NCBI GenBank assembly: GCA_022605955.1
Contig: JAKCOZ010000001.1
Location: 102,394,211 to 102,458,210 of the forward strand
Length of the DNA stretch: 64,000 nt
Reading direction: 5' to 3'
From: Rallus limicola
Lineage: Eukaryota; Chordata; Aves; Gruiformes; Rallidae
This document shows positions 27,969 to 38,244 of the stretch, piece after piece (within the stretch, counting starts at the first letter, position 1; each line of letters opens with the position of its first letter). The notes below the pieces were generated by a model. The model was not told where the DNA came from. It ran no database searches and saw only the letters and a program-made list of their open reading frames with translations. The position numbers and the translations under genes are program-made.

Positions 27969-27982
27969 GTATGTATACATAC
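27969..27982. repeat. 14-bp perfect palindrome
   Basis: GTATGTATACATAC equals its own reverse complement. It lies in a TG/TA-rich stretch (27954-28000) of alternating purine-pyrimidine character. No function can be read from the sequence. Confidence 0.8.
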
Positions 27983-28152
27983 CTATGCATTTATATAAAA
28001 ACATGTACTTTCCTTGAGAGATGATTGTATATACATATGATTACACAAACCTCAGAAGATAAGTACATTTATCTTTACTTTCCAGACATTGTTTAAGTGT
28101 ATTAAGTGTATTAACTGTGGTAGTAAAGTAGTGGTAATAGTAATAATATTAA

Positions 28153-28280
28153 CAGAAGAAGAAAGTTGAGAAAAAGGAGGAGAAGGAGAAAACGAAGAGG
28201 AGAGAGAAGAAAAGAAGCAGGAGGAGGAGGAGAGGAGAAGAAATTAAAGCTTCCTTTTTCTTTTTCTTTTTTTTTTCTCC
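28153..28280. repeat. Polypurine tract followed by polypyrimidine tract
   Basis: Bases 28153-28244 on the plus strand are almost entirely A and G (GAA/GGA/GAGG-rich, with few interruptions). About six bases later 28251-28280 is almost entirely C and T. The purine run is mirror-like and could adopt a triplex. The neighbouring pyrimidine run can pair imperfectly with it as a hairpin. The Arg/Lys/Glu-rich frame across the tract (starting 28166) is a low-complexity artefact. Confidence 0.85.
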
Positions 28281-29838
28281 AGCTTAAGTACAAGCTTTTT
28301 TCAGTTGCACATCTCTGTCAGGCTGGTCATGGGGACTGTCAACAGCAAGAAAACACCTTTCTAAACCCAGGCTCCAGTACACTCCATGCTGTACTCCCAT
28401 GATGCATTTCCCTGAAGCAGCCACCAGAGCACAAGAAACCCTACAGGCCCATGTTTCATTCCTAAGCAGGTGTCCTAGCACTGGCCCTGTGTTGCAAGTG
28501 TTTTACCTAGTACTCTAATGCACGACAAGGACATATGTGTAGACCTGTTGTAATCAAGTTTTCTCTTTCTAGAAAATTAGTGTGCAATAATTGCAAGGTT
28601 TGGGAAAGATGATACATTGAACCAGAAATTCTGCTGAAAATTACTCATGGGTAGAGGCACAACCAGCAACAAACAAGCACTCTGGTCACTTTCCTGGCCC
28701 TGTTTCAAGAACTGGTGGTAACTCCAAAGGATTTTTTCCTGTTTATATATTAATGTGCAAATTGTCTTATAAATAATCTTATTCCCAGTTTAGAGAGGCC
28801 TAAAACTGAACCCCCAATTTTGACTTTCAGAAGTATCTTCTTGAGGATGTCTGTAAGGACTGCTTGCTCAAATCTTCTCAACACTGTTTCTCTGAGAAAG
28901 ATCAAATTGCTGTACTTGTAAATGCTAACTAACTTCTGGATCTTCCATTGCTATAACAAAAACAATGGTTTAGAAATGTAATGGGAAGTCAAATTAATCT
29001 GTTCTCTAATGACTTGAATTTATTTTTGGGAACACAATCCTAGTTGGGTATTAAGGAATTTATAAATACATAAGCAATGTTAATATATGCCAATACCTTA
29101 CATTAGCTGTGTAAACACAGGTTACTGAATTACAATTTAATCTCTCTAAGAAGGTGGAACACAATTGCTTATTGTACTTCAGTGTTAGAAATAACGTGTT
29201 AATTGTTGCAATGAAGTGGCTCTCCAGATATTCATATTTGTTACTTTTTCTTACTTCTTTTTGTATCTCATTTGCTTTTAGTGAACCCACAGCTGGAATA
29301 CATCTTACACTATGCTACACACCAATATCCCTACAGGACCTATTCTAAATAAGTCTGTGGGAAATCCAGACGACTAACCACAATGGAGCTGCAGAAAGCT
29401 GACCTCCTTCTAAAAGCAAACAACTCCTCTTGCCAAAATGGGTTCCATTAAAATTGAATGTCTACGATATCCTAGACATGTGCTTAGCTTGGCTGTAGCA
29501 TATGTTGCCTTTCCTATACTTAGCATAGGAAATAGTCACAGAAGCAATTTTAGCTGCTGTGAATGACACTGTAAATGTCTTCTATAGTCTAACAGTAAAT
29601 ATCTGGCATTCAGAATGTCAGAAATTCTATGATGATCTTTTTGGAAGAAGGACGGATGAATGACCTGCCTTTAAGCTAAGGTAAATCTCGTTTTGCAATT
29701 ATTCAGGAAGAGATAACCAAAGAAAAACACTGTCTTTGCAGAAATCAGGTTAAACATCAGTGCTGACTCGTTCTGTATTTCAGATGTATGATTGTTCCAC
29801 TAATTATATAAACTAGTTTTATGCTACTATGTATCTTT
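28281..29838. other. Unique sequence, no gene seen
   Basis: Slightly less AT-rich just after the purine tract (28281-28500), then ordinary AT-rich sequence. No recognisable repeat, exon or RNA gene. Confidence 0.55.
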
Positions 29839-29898
29839 CATGAGACTCCACCTGGAGTACTGTGTCCAGTTCTTGAGTCCCCAACATAAGAAGACCAT
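29839..29898 (+). mobile_element. CR1 LINE, 5' part of an interrupted copy
   Basis: This 60-bp piece matches the CR1 coding segment 'gagactccacctggagtactgtg...' up to 'cataagaagaccat'. In an intact CR1 the next bases would be 'ggaactgttggag'. Those bases are found not here but at 30173, after a separate CR1 3' end. I therefore read it as the upstream half of the copy that resumes at 30171, split by the insertion at 29899-30170. The alternative is that it belongs to the 29899-30170 copy, with an internal deletion. Confidence 0.75.
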
Positions 29899-30170
29899 TT
29901 CAGTGGTCTGTGGAGATAGGACAAGGGGCAATGGTTGCAAGTTGGAGCATAGGAAGTTCCACACCAATGTGCAGAAAAACTTTTACACAGTGAGGGTGAC
30001 AGAGCCCTGGGACAGGCTGCCCAGGGGGGTGGTGGAGTCTCCTTCTCTGGAGATACTCAAGACCCATCTGGACGCCTGTCTGAGTGATATGTCCTAGGGA
30101 GCTGCTTTGGCAAGGGGGTTGGACCCGATGATCTCTCGAGGTCCCTTCCAACCCCAACAATTCTGATTCT
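29899..30170 (+). mobile_element. CR1 LINE 3' end, nested inside another CR1
   Basis: This is a 5'-truncated CR1 3' fragment. It has the 'ggataggacaagg'-type block (here 'agataggacaaggggcaatgg'), the 'gggacaggctgcccaggggggtggtggagtctcc' region, the 3' UTR block 'gttggacccgatgatctc' and 'aggtcccttccaacccc', and the terminal 'ttctgattctatg'. It sits exactly between two CR1 segments that would otherwise be contiguous (ending 29898 and resuming about 30171), with a 2-3 bp AT/ATG overlap at the borders. It was probably inserted by target-primed reverse transcription in the same orientation as its host. It encodes no intact protein. Confidence 0.85.
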
Positions 30171-30643
30171 ATGGAACTGTTGGAGCGGGTCCAGAAGAGG
30201 GCCATGACGATGATCAGAGGGCTGGAGCACCTCTCCTATGAAGACAGACTGAGAGACTTTGGGTTGTTCAGCCTGGAGAAGAGAAAACTCCAGGAACAAT
30301 TTATAGCAGCCTGCCAGTACTTGAAGGGGCCTACAGGAAAGGTGGGGAGGACCTTTTTAGAAGGGCATGTAGTGGTAGGATGAGAGGGAATGGTTTTAAT
30401 TTGGAAGGAGGTAGATTTAGATTAGATATTAGGAGTAAATTCTTCACTATGAGGGTGGTGATGCACTGGCACAGGTTGCCCAGGGACGTGGTGGGTTTCT
30501 CCTCCCTGGCAGTGGTCAAGGCTAGGTTGGATGGGGTTTTGGGCAACCTAGGCTAGTGGAGGGTGTCCCTGTCCATAGCAGGGGGGTTGGAACTAATGAT
30601 CTTTAAGGTCCCTTCCAGACCTAACCATTCTATGATTCTATTT
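30171..30643 (+). mobile_element. CR1 LINE, 3' part of an interrupted copy
   Basis: Starts at 'atggaactgttggagc' and runs through 'gatgatcagagggctggagcacctctcctatgaagac', 'cagcctggagaagag', 'tactatgagggtggtgatgcactgg' and 'gttgcccagggacgtggtggg' to the 3' UTR, ending 'accattctatgattctat'. This is the C-terminal part of CR1 ORF2 (downstream of the reverse transcriptase core) plus the UTR and terminal octamers. The reading frame starting at 30171 closes after about 70 codons. Together with 29839-29898 it makes one 5'-truncated copy. It belongs to a different CR1 subtype from the nested piece, judging by its UTR (a 'ctagtggagggtgtccctg' block here). Confidence 0.93.
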
Positions 30644-32980
30644 ATAAAAAATGGTGCCCATAATTTCTGTTTTCTTTGGGCAATCTAGATATAAAATGTT
30701 GTTAAGATGAATAACCCTTTAAATAAATTAAAAACTGTGGTGGACAGAACATATATTTCAGTTTCTTATGAAATACTCTTGGTCAATGTTATCACAGGTC
30801 ATTATTTTTCTTTATGCATTTGAGTGGGAAAGAAAATGTAAAGTGCAAAGTGTAAATTCAAATATGTTTTATAGTTATTGAAATAATTGTTTAAAACATA
30901 ATATGAACTAAATAAATACAATCGATATTGCAACTTGTCAAATCACTGCATTCTCAGAAGAATTAAAAAAACAGAGAACAGCTGTTATGTTTGAAGTTTT
31001 GTGGGAAAAGAGCCCTTTGTGTATTTTCAATAGCTTATGTCTTTCTAAAGCCCTTTGGATGATTTATGTTAAAGATAGACTGAAGTTAGGTGGGTTCAAG
31101 TTGCCGTATGAAAGTCTGCCAAGCAAAGCATAGAGAATTCCATAACTCCTTAATGTGATGGCTTTTTTCCTCCTCAAAAGCAATGAAAAACAATATAGCA
31201 AGCACAGACCAACTTACTTACCTAAACTCATACAACAAAATAGTCTCTTCTCTATTTGGTCTTCCAAAGTGCCTTCCAATGCTCCAAGATTGCTACTTTC
31301 AAAACTCAGCTTGCAAGATAATGATGCCAAATCCATTAATAAATAGACATTGTCAACATTGGTTACATCAAATCTTTCTTGCACCAGAGGAATTTATTTC
31401 TGTTACAAACTCATATGATCATAAAAACCTTTCCTGGGACATGATAGCTTGTTTCAGCAGGTTTCATAAAGTCTTCCTGTGGAGGTGGATACATCATTCA
31501 TGCTGTTCTGCCAAAATGAAGTCCATCACATCTTGTTAGCTACACAGGCACAACATCTCTTTACACAGTGACAAATGTACACTCATTTCTGCAGATAAAC
31601 ATCTGCTTCCCCAGTGTCAAATCCATGTCACTGTAGACACCACTGTTCATTTGCACAATATGATCTTTCACACCTGCTGGAAGTTACATTGTGCAGGAAC
31701 CTAGGTGGAGGTGACATGTACAAACTGTTGGGTTTGGAAACCTTCAAACTGAGTTTAGAATTCTCAGTCCTCTCCTACTGTCAGCGCACCTTATATCTCC
31801 AGTGAGATACCAATGCCAAAAGGCTCTTTAGAAGAAGGCAAAGGATCTCTGGGGGCCTTAACCTGACTGGTTGGAGTACTTGTGCAGCCCTCTAATCTGC
31901 TCTATCTCTTGGTTATCCAAATTGTCGCAAACAGAACCACAAAACCGGCTTGGTCATGTGGGATGTTGCTTTCTCAGCACTTTCTAGTGTTCCCTCAGTG
32001 GGAGGCCACTTGTCAATCAAAATCAGGTTCCAAGCCACATTCTCCCAGTGACTCAGAACTAACCACTAGAGACTCAAGAAAGGTCAAACAAGATACATGC
32101 TTTACCGCTTAAATGCAAGTGTCTTTTCATGCCAAGCAACTTTCCCTAATGTTTATATGGCCCATTTCTCAATTCTCAGTTGTTTATTTAGAGATACCAG
32201 AAGTGCCACAGGCAATTAGGTTTAAACATCTTGTTTAATAAATAGTAAATAGGTAAATAGAAAAGAACTGTCTCTGTAAGTTTTGGGGTTTGGGTTTTTT
32301 TTTTTCATATTTTAAAGAATCCAAGAAAAAGATGAGATCACTTCCAGTTTGAATAAAGGATTTCTGCAATCTATATATGAAATAAGTAAGGAGTAACAGA
32401 ATTTTGGGAAATGTAATCAATACCTTTTCCTGAAAATAACTACTTATTTTCCTGGAACACAGTTCTGCTGAGGGAGTGTTGTCCCTTGATTGCATAATAT
32501 TTTTGTGAAGAACACGTAGCTAGGTTTTTATCTGTGAGAATGGCTGATGTAGCAATGGAGCACTGTTGTAACAATTAGTAAATGTGGTGCTGAAGTTCTG
32601 ATAGGCAGATATTGCAAAAAATCATTATTAACAGTCCTTTACATATTTTTTATGTTTCCTTTACTTTATGTTTTCTTTAATTTCCTAACAGTGAAGTTTA
32701 TTGACAGCAAAACTGCATGAAGATTACTTTTATACTGAAGAGTATTTACCAATTTAGAATGTGTGTTTTATGATGATATTTACAGTAAAACATAATTCTA
32801 GCTGTCATAATCCTGAAGAGAAATATTAATTCCAGACAATATTCTATAGTCTAACAGTCAATGTGTGTATTGTGAATTTTGGAGGCCAAGCACACATGTG
32901 AAAGTTTACCAGCAGTTCACTGACTGAAACACATCTGTAAAGCAAACTAAAGATGTCCTCTATATATCACTTATCTGTGA
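30644..32980. other. Unique AT-rich sequence, no supported gene
   Basis: No repeat recognised. A plus-strand frame of 118 codons (31183-31539) has many Cys, His and Trp codons but no domain I know and no defensible splice borders. The stretch 31550-32110 is slightly GC-richer. A 17-bp word (ttctatagtctaacagt) near 32841 also occurs near 29580. Confidence 0.5.
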
Positions 32981-33634
32981 AGACAGGCTGTGCAGAGGAT
33001 GGATTGAAAGCAGTCCTGACTTCAGAGTGCTGATCGATGACAAGCTCAACATGAGCTGGCAGTATGTGCAAGAAGCTCAAGTGGCCAACCATGTCCTGGG
33101 CTATATCAAGAAAAGGCCAAGGGGGGTGATTCTGGCCCTCTACTCTGCTCATAGCCCACCTGGGGTATGGTGTCCAGCTCTGGGGTCCCCAGGATGAGAA
33201 AGACATGGAACTGTTGGAGTAAGTCCAGAGGGCCACAAAGATGATCAGGGGGCTAGAGCACCTCTCCTATGAAGACAGGCTGAGAGAGTTGGGCTTGTTC
33301 AGCCTGGAGAAGAGAAGGGTCCGAGGAGACATAATGTCTGCCTACCAATACTTAAAAGGTCCTACAGGAAAGCGGGAGAGACTGTTTACTGGGGATTGTA
33401 GTGACAGGACAAGAGGCAATGGCTTCTTTCTTCTTTTGGAAGAAATTTTTTACTGTGAGAGTGGTGAGGTGCTGGCACAGGATGTCCAGAGAGGTTGTGG
33501 AAGCCCCATCCCTGGAAATGTTTAAACAGGTTGATGAGGCAACTTGGTCTAGTGGAGGGTGTCTCTGCCCATGGAAGTGGGGTTGGAACTAGACAATCTT
33601 TGAGGTTCCTTCCAACCCGTTCTATGCTTCTATG
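32981..33634 (+). mobile_element. CR1 LINE, 5'-truncated, late ORF2 plus 3' UTR
   Basis: The copy enters CR1 late in ORF2, downstream of the reverse transcriptase core. Visible blocks are 'gtgctgatcgatgacaagctc', 'gccaaccatgtcctgggc', 'gtgattctggccctctactctgct', 'gatgatcagggggctagagcacctctcctatgaagacagg', 'ttcagcctggagaagagaagg', 'tactgtgagagtggtgaggtgctgg' and the UTR block 'ctagtggagggtgtctctg'. It ends with 'ttctatgcttctatg'. The coding part is broken: an in-frame TAA has replaced the expected codon after 'ctgttggag' (33219-33224). Small indels shift the frame around 33430. It is a dead copy. Confidence 0.93.
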
Positions 33635-34101
33635 AAGATGCAGTAAAATGGACTAAAAAGCCTGGTGATTTGGTACAAAACACTACCCCACAAAAACACA
33701 CACATATATTCTCTAATTGATTATAAAGGTATATGACACCCATATTCTTAAAATCATTTGCAGGCCCTCCAGTTATGGTCCCTCCTTTCTTTGTTTTAGA
33801 GACAATGTGGTGGTTGAGCCCTGGCCAAAGGCCAGACGCCTACCAATATCAGTCTGTTACTCCTCTTAGTTGGACAGGGGAGAAATAACATAATTGGGTG
33901 GCTCAAGAGGCAAACTCGCTAATGATGTGGACAAAACAGACTCAACACAGAGTGCTAAAGAGAAAGTTATCTAATATATTACACTAAAAACAGTGAAAAA
34001 GAACCAGTCAGGAGTGCAACCAACAATCTTGAAACAAATGCAAACCAGGCAAACACTTTTCCCCCACCATTCCCTCCTTAGCAGGCTTTTGGTTAGAAGT
34101 T

Positions 34102-34285
34102 TGCTCCCTTCTTCCCTCCCGGTCGCAGCCCAGGAGGGGCAGGGACTGGGGAAAGTGGAGGTCTCGGTAACACCTTCCCCCCACCCCTCCATTCTAAAGT
34201 AGACTTCCCTTTCAGCCATGATGTTGCTCCCTTCTTCCCCTCTCCTGCTCGCAGCACAGGACGGGGGGGCAGGGACTAGGAGATG
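34102..34285. repeat. Decayed tandem duplication of about 120 bp inside the LTR
   Basis: The block 'ttgctcccttcttcc' followed by 'gcagc(c)caggaggggcagggact' at about 34102-34146 recurs at about 34224-34278 as 'ttgctcccttcttcc...gcagcacagg...ggcagggacta'. The copies are offset by about 121 bp and diverged. A third partial unit may begin near 34312 (a 'ttccttctcggcc' block). It lies in the GC-rich leader-like part of the solo LTR. Confidence 0.7.
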
Positions 34286-34773
34286 GGGGCTTTAGTCAGT
34301 CCCTTGCAAGATGGTTTCCTTCTCGGCCGGGATGGGGGCATCCATTCCACACACCCTCCCCCTGCTGCACCGTAGGATCTCACCCACAAGAGCCAGTCCT
34401 CCACGAACTTTCTCCAAGGCAAATCTCTTCCCACCGGGCTTCATCTCTGCTATGGCAGGCAACAACAAATCACAGTGTCTCTCAGTCCCAGTCCTCCACG
34501 GGGTTATAATGCCTCCTCCAGCAAACCTGTTTGGCTTATCTCTGTAGGTCGCTTGTGCTGGCAGGGGCTCATCCCAACGTAAGTCACGGCATCTTCTCTA
34601 TGTCTCCACCGGCTCCATCCAGCGTGGAGCCTCTCCACCGGGCAGGTCAGGTCTCTGCCTCCTCCATGGGTCCTTTCCTCCGGCTACTCCACGTGCTCGG
34701 TCTGCAGGGGCAAACTGGTGCCTGGGTACCTGGGCGCCTCTCCTCCCCCAACCTTCCCGGCCTTTTGTGTCTG

Positions 34774-34819
34774 TCAACTGCTTATATTTATATGCATCAA
34801 CTGCTTACATTTATAGACA
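34774..34819 (-). promoter_or_regulatory. Duplicated TATA-box region of the LTR promoter
   Basis: Two abutting 23-bp units (34774-34796 and 34797-34819) both begin 'tcaactgctta' on the plus strand, with about three mismatches. On the minus strand each carries a TATA-like element (TATAAATG and TATAAATATAAG). In the minus orientation this places a tandem TATA pair about 180-225 bases from the LTR start, a plausible core-promoter position. Activity cannot be judged from sequence. Confidence 0.5.
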
Positions 34820-34999
34820 TCCCAATGCCCTTAACGGGCCAAACTTTGCAGCCTTCCTGGCACTCAGTGTTCTGGTGGAGTCTGTGTCTCCTATATGTGA
34901 TTCTCAGAGGCGCTATAAGCAGGCCTGCAGAGGATACCAGCAGCCATTTTCTGCCAGACCTGGCCCTCTCTCAGTAGCCAACTATGCAAAACTGCAACA

Positions 35000-36635
35000 G
35001 ACAATCATAATAAAGATGCACAGTTGTCTTTTCTATGCCTGTATACCGACAGTAAATACAAGCATTTGGTATTCAATTCTGCTCATTTGCCTTCTTCATA
35101 TTTTCAGTGTCATGCAAAGGTTAAACAGGAATGAATCTTTCAAAGTGTATAGCTCTGCTGCCACTGAACCCAGCAAGCGTTTTCTATTACTGAAACCAGA
35201 GTAAGTCTGGATGAATAGTACAGTTAGCTAATAAACTTTTGGAGATTAGATTAAAATCTTGATGAACTACTTGTATATTGAAGGTAGTAGCATTGAACAA
35301 TGCATATTATGCATTTCACACTTGATTTTAAAAGAAGTTTGGGAATAAATTCAAGGTTTGAAATTGCAAAGGTCCAGATATACTATCAATCATCTTTCAG
35401 AAATTGTATAACCAATGATGCTGTAGAATTATTTTCTTCACTTCAGGAAAAAGTGGGAGTAAAAATAATATATTTTCTGATCTTTAAGAAACTTAGGAAA
35501 CCTCTATTAATTCAACTTCAGGTATTTAAATGTAAAGGGAAAAAAATAAAGGCAGAAAGATAAATAATAAAAGGCATTTATATCCTGCAGGTCAACTATA
35601 CTAAATCATTGAGTCTGACAAAACCAGGAGCATCGATATGAGAAGGAAAAAACGTTCTGCATCTTTCAGTTTACATAAAGTGGTTAACACATTCTTCAGT
35701 AGGTGATTGCAAATCTATTTGGCACTTTTCTAATTGAACTAAGAATATCTCAAGTAATCTCTGTTTTATCAGTTTCATGAAACCTTATCAGAATATTTCT
35801 TTCTAGAGATGAACCGTCATGGTACATTCTATCAAGATTTACTTGGACAGGCAAGAAAAAAACTAACCAGTTACTAGAACTGCATACCACAGTCTAGATC
35901 CCTTCCTCTCTTACCTTGTTCCCCAAGTCCAAATAAATAAATCAGTGACTATGAGACATTAAGATAAAATATGGGAATTCCCATCCAGATTTGTTTATTT
36001 TTGCTTCCTTAAAAAAATAATTAAAAAAATCATGACTATATTATCTGCTTTAGATAAAATTATTAAGCTAATAATTTTGTTGTTTTTCAGAACTGTTTGA
36101 AAATAACTTAGGTGACATGACATCTGGTATTTTGATGAAAGATCTTTTGCTCCAGAAAACCCACTTTTTGGGGTTTTAATGGAGGTATCGTTAAACTACA
36201 TATGAAAATACTACAAGAGAATAGGTTTTTCCTTAATCTTCATATTGAACAGTCAGGAAGCAATAAGTTTTATTTTAGCATAAAAGTCCTCTTACATGTC
36301 TGGGTAAATCTTTCTCCTGCTGTATGGACACCAATCAGTAGGATCCTCAGGTTTGCTAGTAGCAACACTTCCAGACATATAGACCTCCATTCCTGTTCCC
36401 CATCCTCCTTCTTCCATCTGTCCCATTTACCCTGTTCCCACTACTGCTTCAGTGCTGGTAAAGACTGCAAAGAAAAACACTGGAGAAGTACTCTCACTAC
36501 GGGATTTTTCTCTTTGTGTGATGGATGTCTGAAGAAAGTTCAAATTGCAAATTATTTTATGCAACTTCTTCATAGAAGAAAAAAAATGCCAAAGTGAATG
36601 GCTATCTTTAGCTCTCACTTGTAGTTATATGACAG
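35000..36635. other. Unique AT-rich sequence, no gene seen
   Basis: Starts with the right target duplication of the solo LTR, then is ordinary AT-rich DNA. The frame at 36202-36597 (131 codons) has no recognisable domain. The frame beginning 36545 enters the CR1 at 36636 and owes its length to it. Confidence 0.55.
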
Positions 36636-37573
36636 ACTCAGTGCTGGGTCCAGTTCTGTTCAATATCTTTATCAATAACCAGGATGAAGGGATCAAATGT
36701 TCCCTTAATAAATTCATGGATGACACTAAGGTGGGAGGGAGTGTCAATCTGCTTGAGGGTAGGGAGGCTTTTCAAAGGCATCTGGACAGGCTGGTTCAAT
36801 TGGCAGAGACGAACAGTATGAGGTTCAACAAGGCCAAGTGTAGAGTCCTGCACTTGGGACATAACAACCCTGTGCGGTGATACAGGCTTGGGGAAGGGTG
36901 GCTAGAAAGCTGCCTGGCAGAGAAGTACCTGGGGGTGTTGGTGGACAGCCAACTGAGTGTGAGCCAGCAGTGTGCCCAGAAGGCTGGGAAGGCCAATGGC
37001 ATTTTTGGTTTGTACCAGAAACTTGTACAGGTCCAGGGTAGTAATTGTGCCCCTGTATTTAGCAGTGGTGAGGCTGCACCTCAATTGCTGTGTTCAGTTT
37101 CGGGCTCCTCACTACAAGAAAAACATTGAGGTCCTGGAGTGTGTCCAGAGAAAGGCAACAAAGTTGATGAAGGGTCTGGAGAACAAACCTTACGAGGAAC
37201 AGCTGAGGGAACTGGGGTTGTTTAGCCTGGAGAAGAGGAGGCTGATGGGGGACCTTATCACTGCCTACAATTACCTGAAAGGAGGTTGTAGAGAGATGGG
37301 TGTTGGTCTCTTCACCCAAGCGACAGGTGACAGGAGAAGAAATGGCCTCAAGCTGCACTAGGGCAGGTTCAGATTAGATGTTAGGAAAAAATTCTTCACC
37401 AAAAGGTTTATCGGACACTGGAACAGGCTGCTCAGGGAAGCGTTTGAGTCACTGACCCTGGATGTATTTAAAAGGTGGTTAGATGAGGTACTCAGGGATA
37501 TGGTTTAGTAGAGGACAGGTATGTTTGGACTTGATGATCTCAAATGACTTTTCCAACCTAGTGATTCTGTGTG
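36636..37573 (+). mobile_element. CR1 LINE with reverse transcriptase remnant, 5'-truncated
   Basis: This is the most complete young CR1 here. It enters ORF2 inside the reverse transcriptase at the conserved SVLGPVLFN motif (about 36638-36663), followed by the catalytic-site equivalent KFMDDTK (36712-36732) and the [13 protein letters not shown] motif. It runs on to the ORF2 C terminus ([13 protein letters not shown] at about 37204-37242), then the UTR and terminal 'gtgattctgtgtg'. CR1 enzymes normally have F/Y-A-D-D, so the Met is a substitution. The frame is broken by TGA at 36878-36880 (CGA expected) and by a frameshift near 37036. It is a dead copy of about 940 bp. The lateral frames are artefacts. 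Confidence 0.95.
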
Positions 37574-38244
37574 ACTTTATCACTTATTAAAAATTCAACC
37601 CCCAAGAGCTTCCTGTACACTTCCATAACTTCTTGAACTCTTTCTCCTTTTCTCCTGGTCATTGACTTCCATCCAATTCTGGTAAATCCTTATATCTCAC
37701 TCACTTTGTTTTCCAAGCTTATTTATGCTTTTATGCATGCTGTTTTTCATGGTAAGGAAGTGCTTCCAATGAAAGTAATTGGAAATATTTCATTATCTTG
37801 ACATCTTTTGGTTGCTGATGTAACTACTTTTTGTTTTGTTCTATATCTGAGTAAAGCTGGGTTTATCATAGGAAAGTGTGAGCGAAGTGATCTTTGGATT
37901 TTCCATTAGATCTACTTCTCATGCTCTGATGGAGTAAGAAGGAGAACAATCCCAGTGACACAGAACAGTGAAGTAGTTCTGTGCCTCCCTCTGTGCCTGT
38001 GTGACTATTTGAAGCCAAGGCATTCTGTTCATCTCTATGAGTAGGCTCTTGGACTTCACAGCTGAAGGTAAGATATCCTGTGGACTTTGTTCACAGCCTG
38101 GGCTCCAAGCAAGGAATCCCTCATGACTTTTCACCCTAGTTCTTTCCAAGATATAGCTGTAAATCTAGAAAAATATGGGAAAGGGATGCATGAATATTGC
38201 ATATGAGTAGTACTACAGATTGAAGTTTGATTATGCAGTCCTCT
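37574..38244. other. Unique sequence between CR1 and LTR, no gene seen
   Basis: About 670 bp with no repeat I recognise and only short frames. It ends in CTCT, which matches the bases that follow the next LTR. Confidence 0.6.

Larger units (their letters stand above)
21740..28152. other. Unique AT-rich sequence with a few local motifs
   Basis: No repeat family and no supported coding gene. It contains the candidate non-coding exon at 25078-25232, the inverted octamer-like motif at 26727-26750, a TA tract at 23778-23791 bracketed by a short duplication, and a 14-bp palindrome at 27969-27982. Two overlapping minus-strand frames (24130-24408 and 23798-24151) lie here. The upstream one encodes a hydrophobic stretch near its N terminus, but neither matches a family I recognise. 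Confidence 0.5.
33806..34999 (-). mobile_element. Solo LTR of an endogenous retrovirus, 5-bp target duplication
   Basis: The element is bounded by TG (33806) and CA (34998-34999) and flanked on both sides by GACAA (33801-33805 and 35000-35004), a perfect 5-bp target-site duplication. Minus is the likely sense strand. It starts TGTTGCAGTTTTGC, and about 190 bases in it has TATAAATG and ATATAAATATAAG boxes inside a 23-bp tandem duplication (34774-34819). A long GC-rich leader-like region (34090-34760) follows, and it ends in CTCAACCACCACA. About 1.19 kb is long for an LTR but not unusual for birds. There is no second LTR or internal region, so it is a solo LTR left by recombination. The plus-strand frames inside it (for example 34531-34977) are antisense artefacts. 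Confidence 0.88.

Noticed and set aside
28166..28402. Arg/Lys/Glu-rich 78-codon frame as a nuclear protein
   Set aside because: The composition simply reflects the AG-rich microsatellite-like tract.
34531..35204. Overlapping plus-strand frames of about 145 codons as genes
   Set aside because: They lie mainly inside the solo LTR at 33806-34999, on the strand opposite its inferred transcription.
36545..36880. 111-codon frame as a host protein
   Set aside because: Its first third is unique sequence and the rest is CR1 reverse transcriptase, so it is an accidental read-in to a dead LINE.
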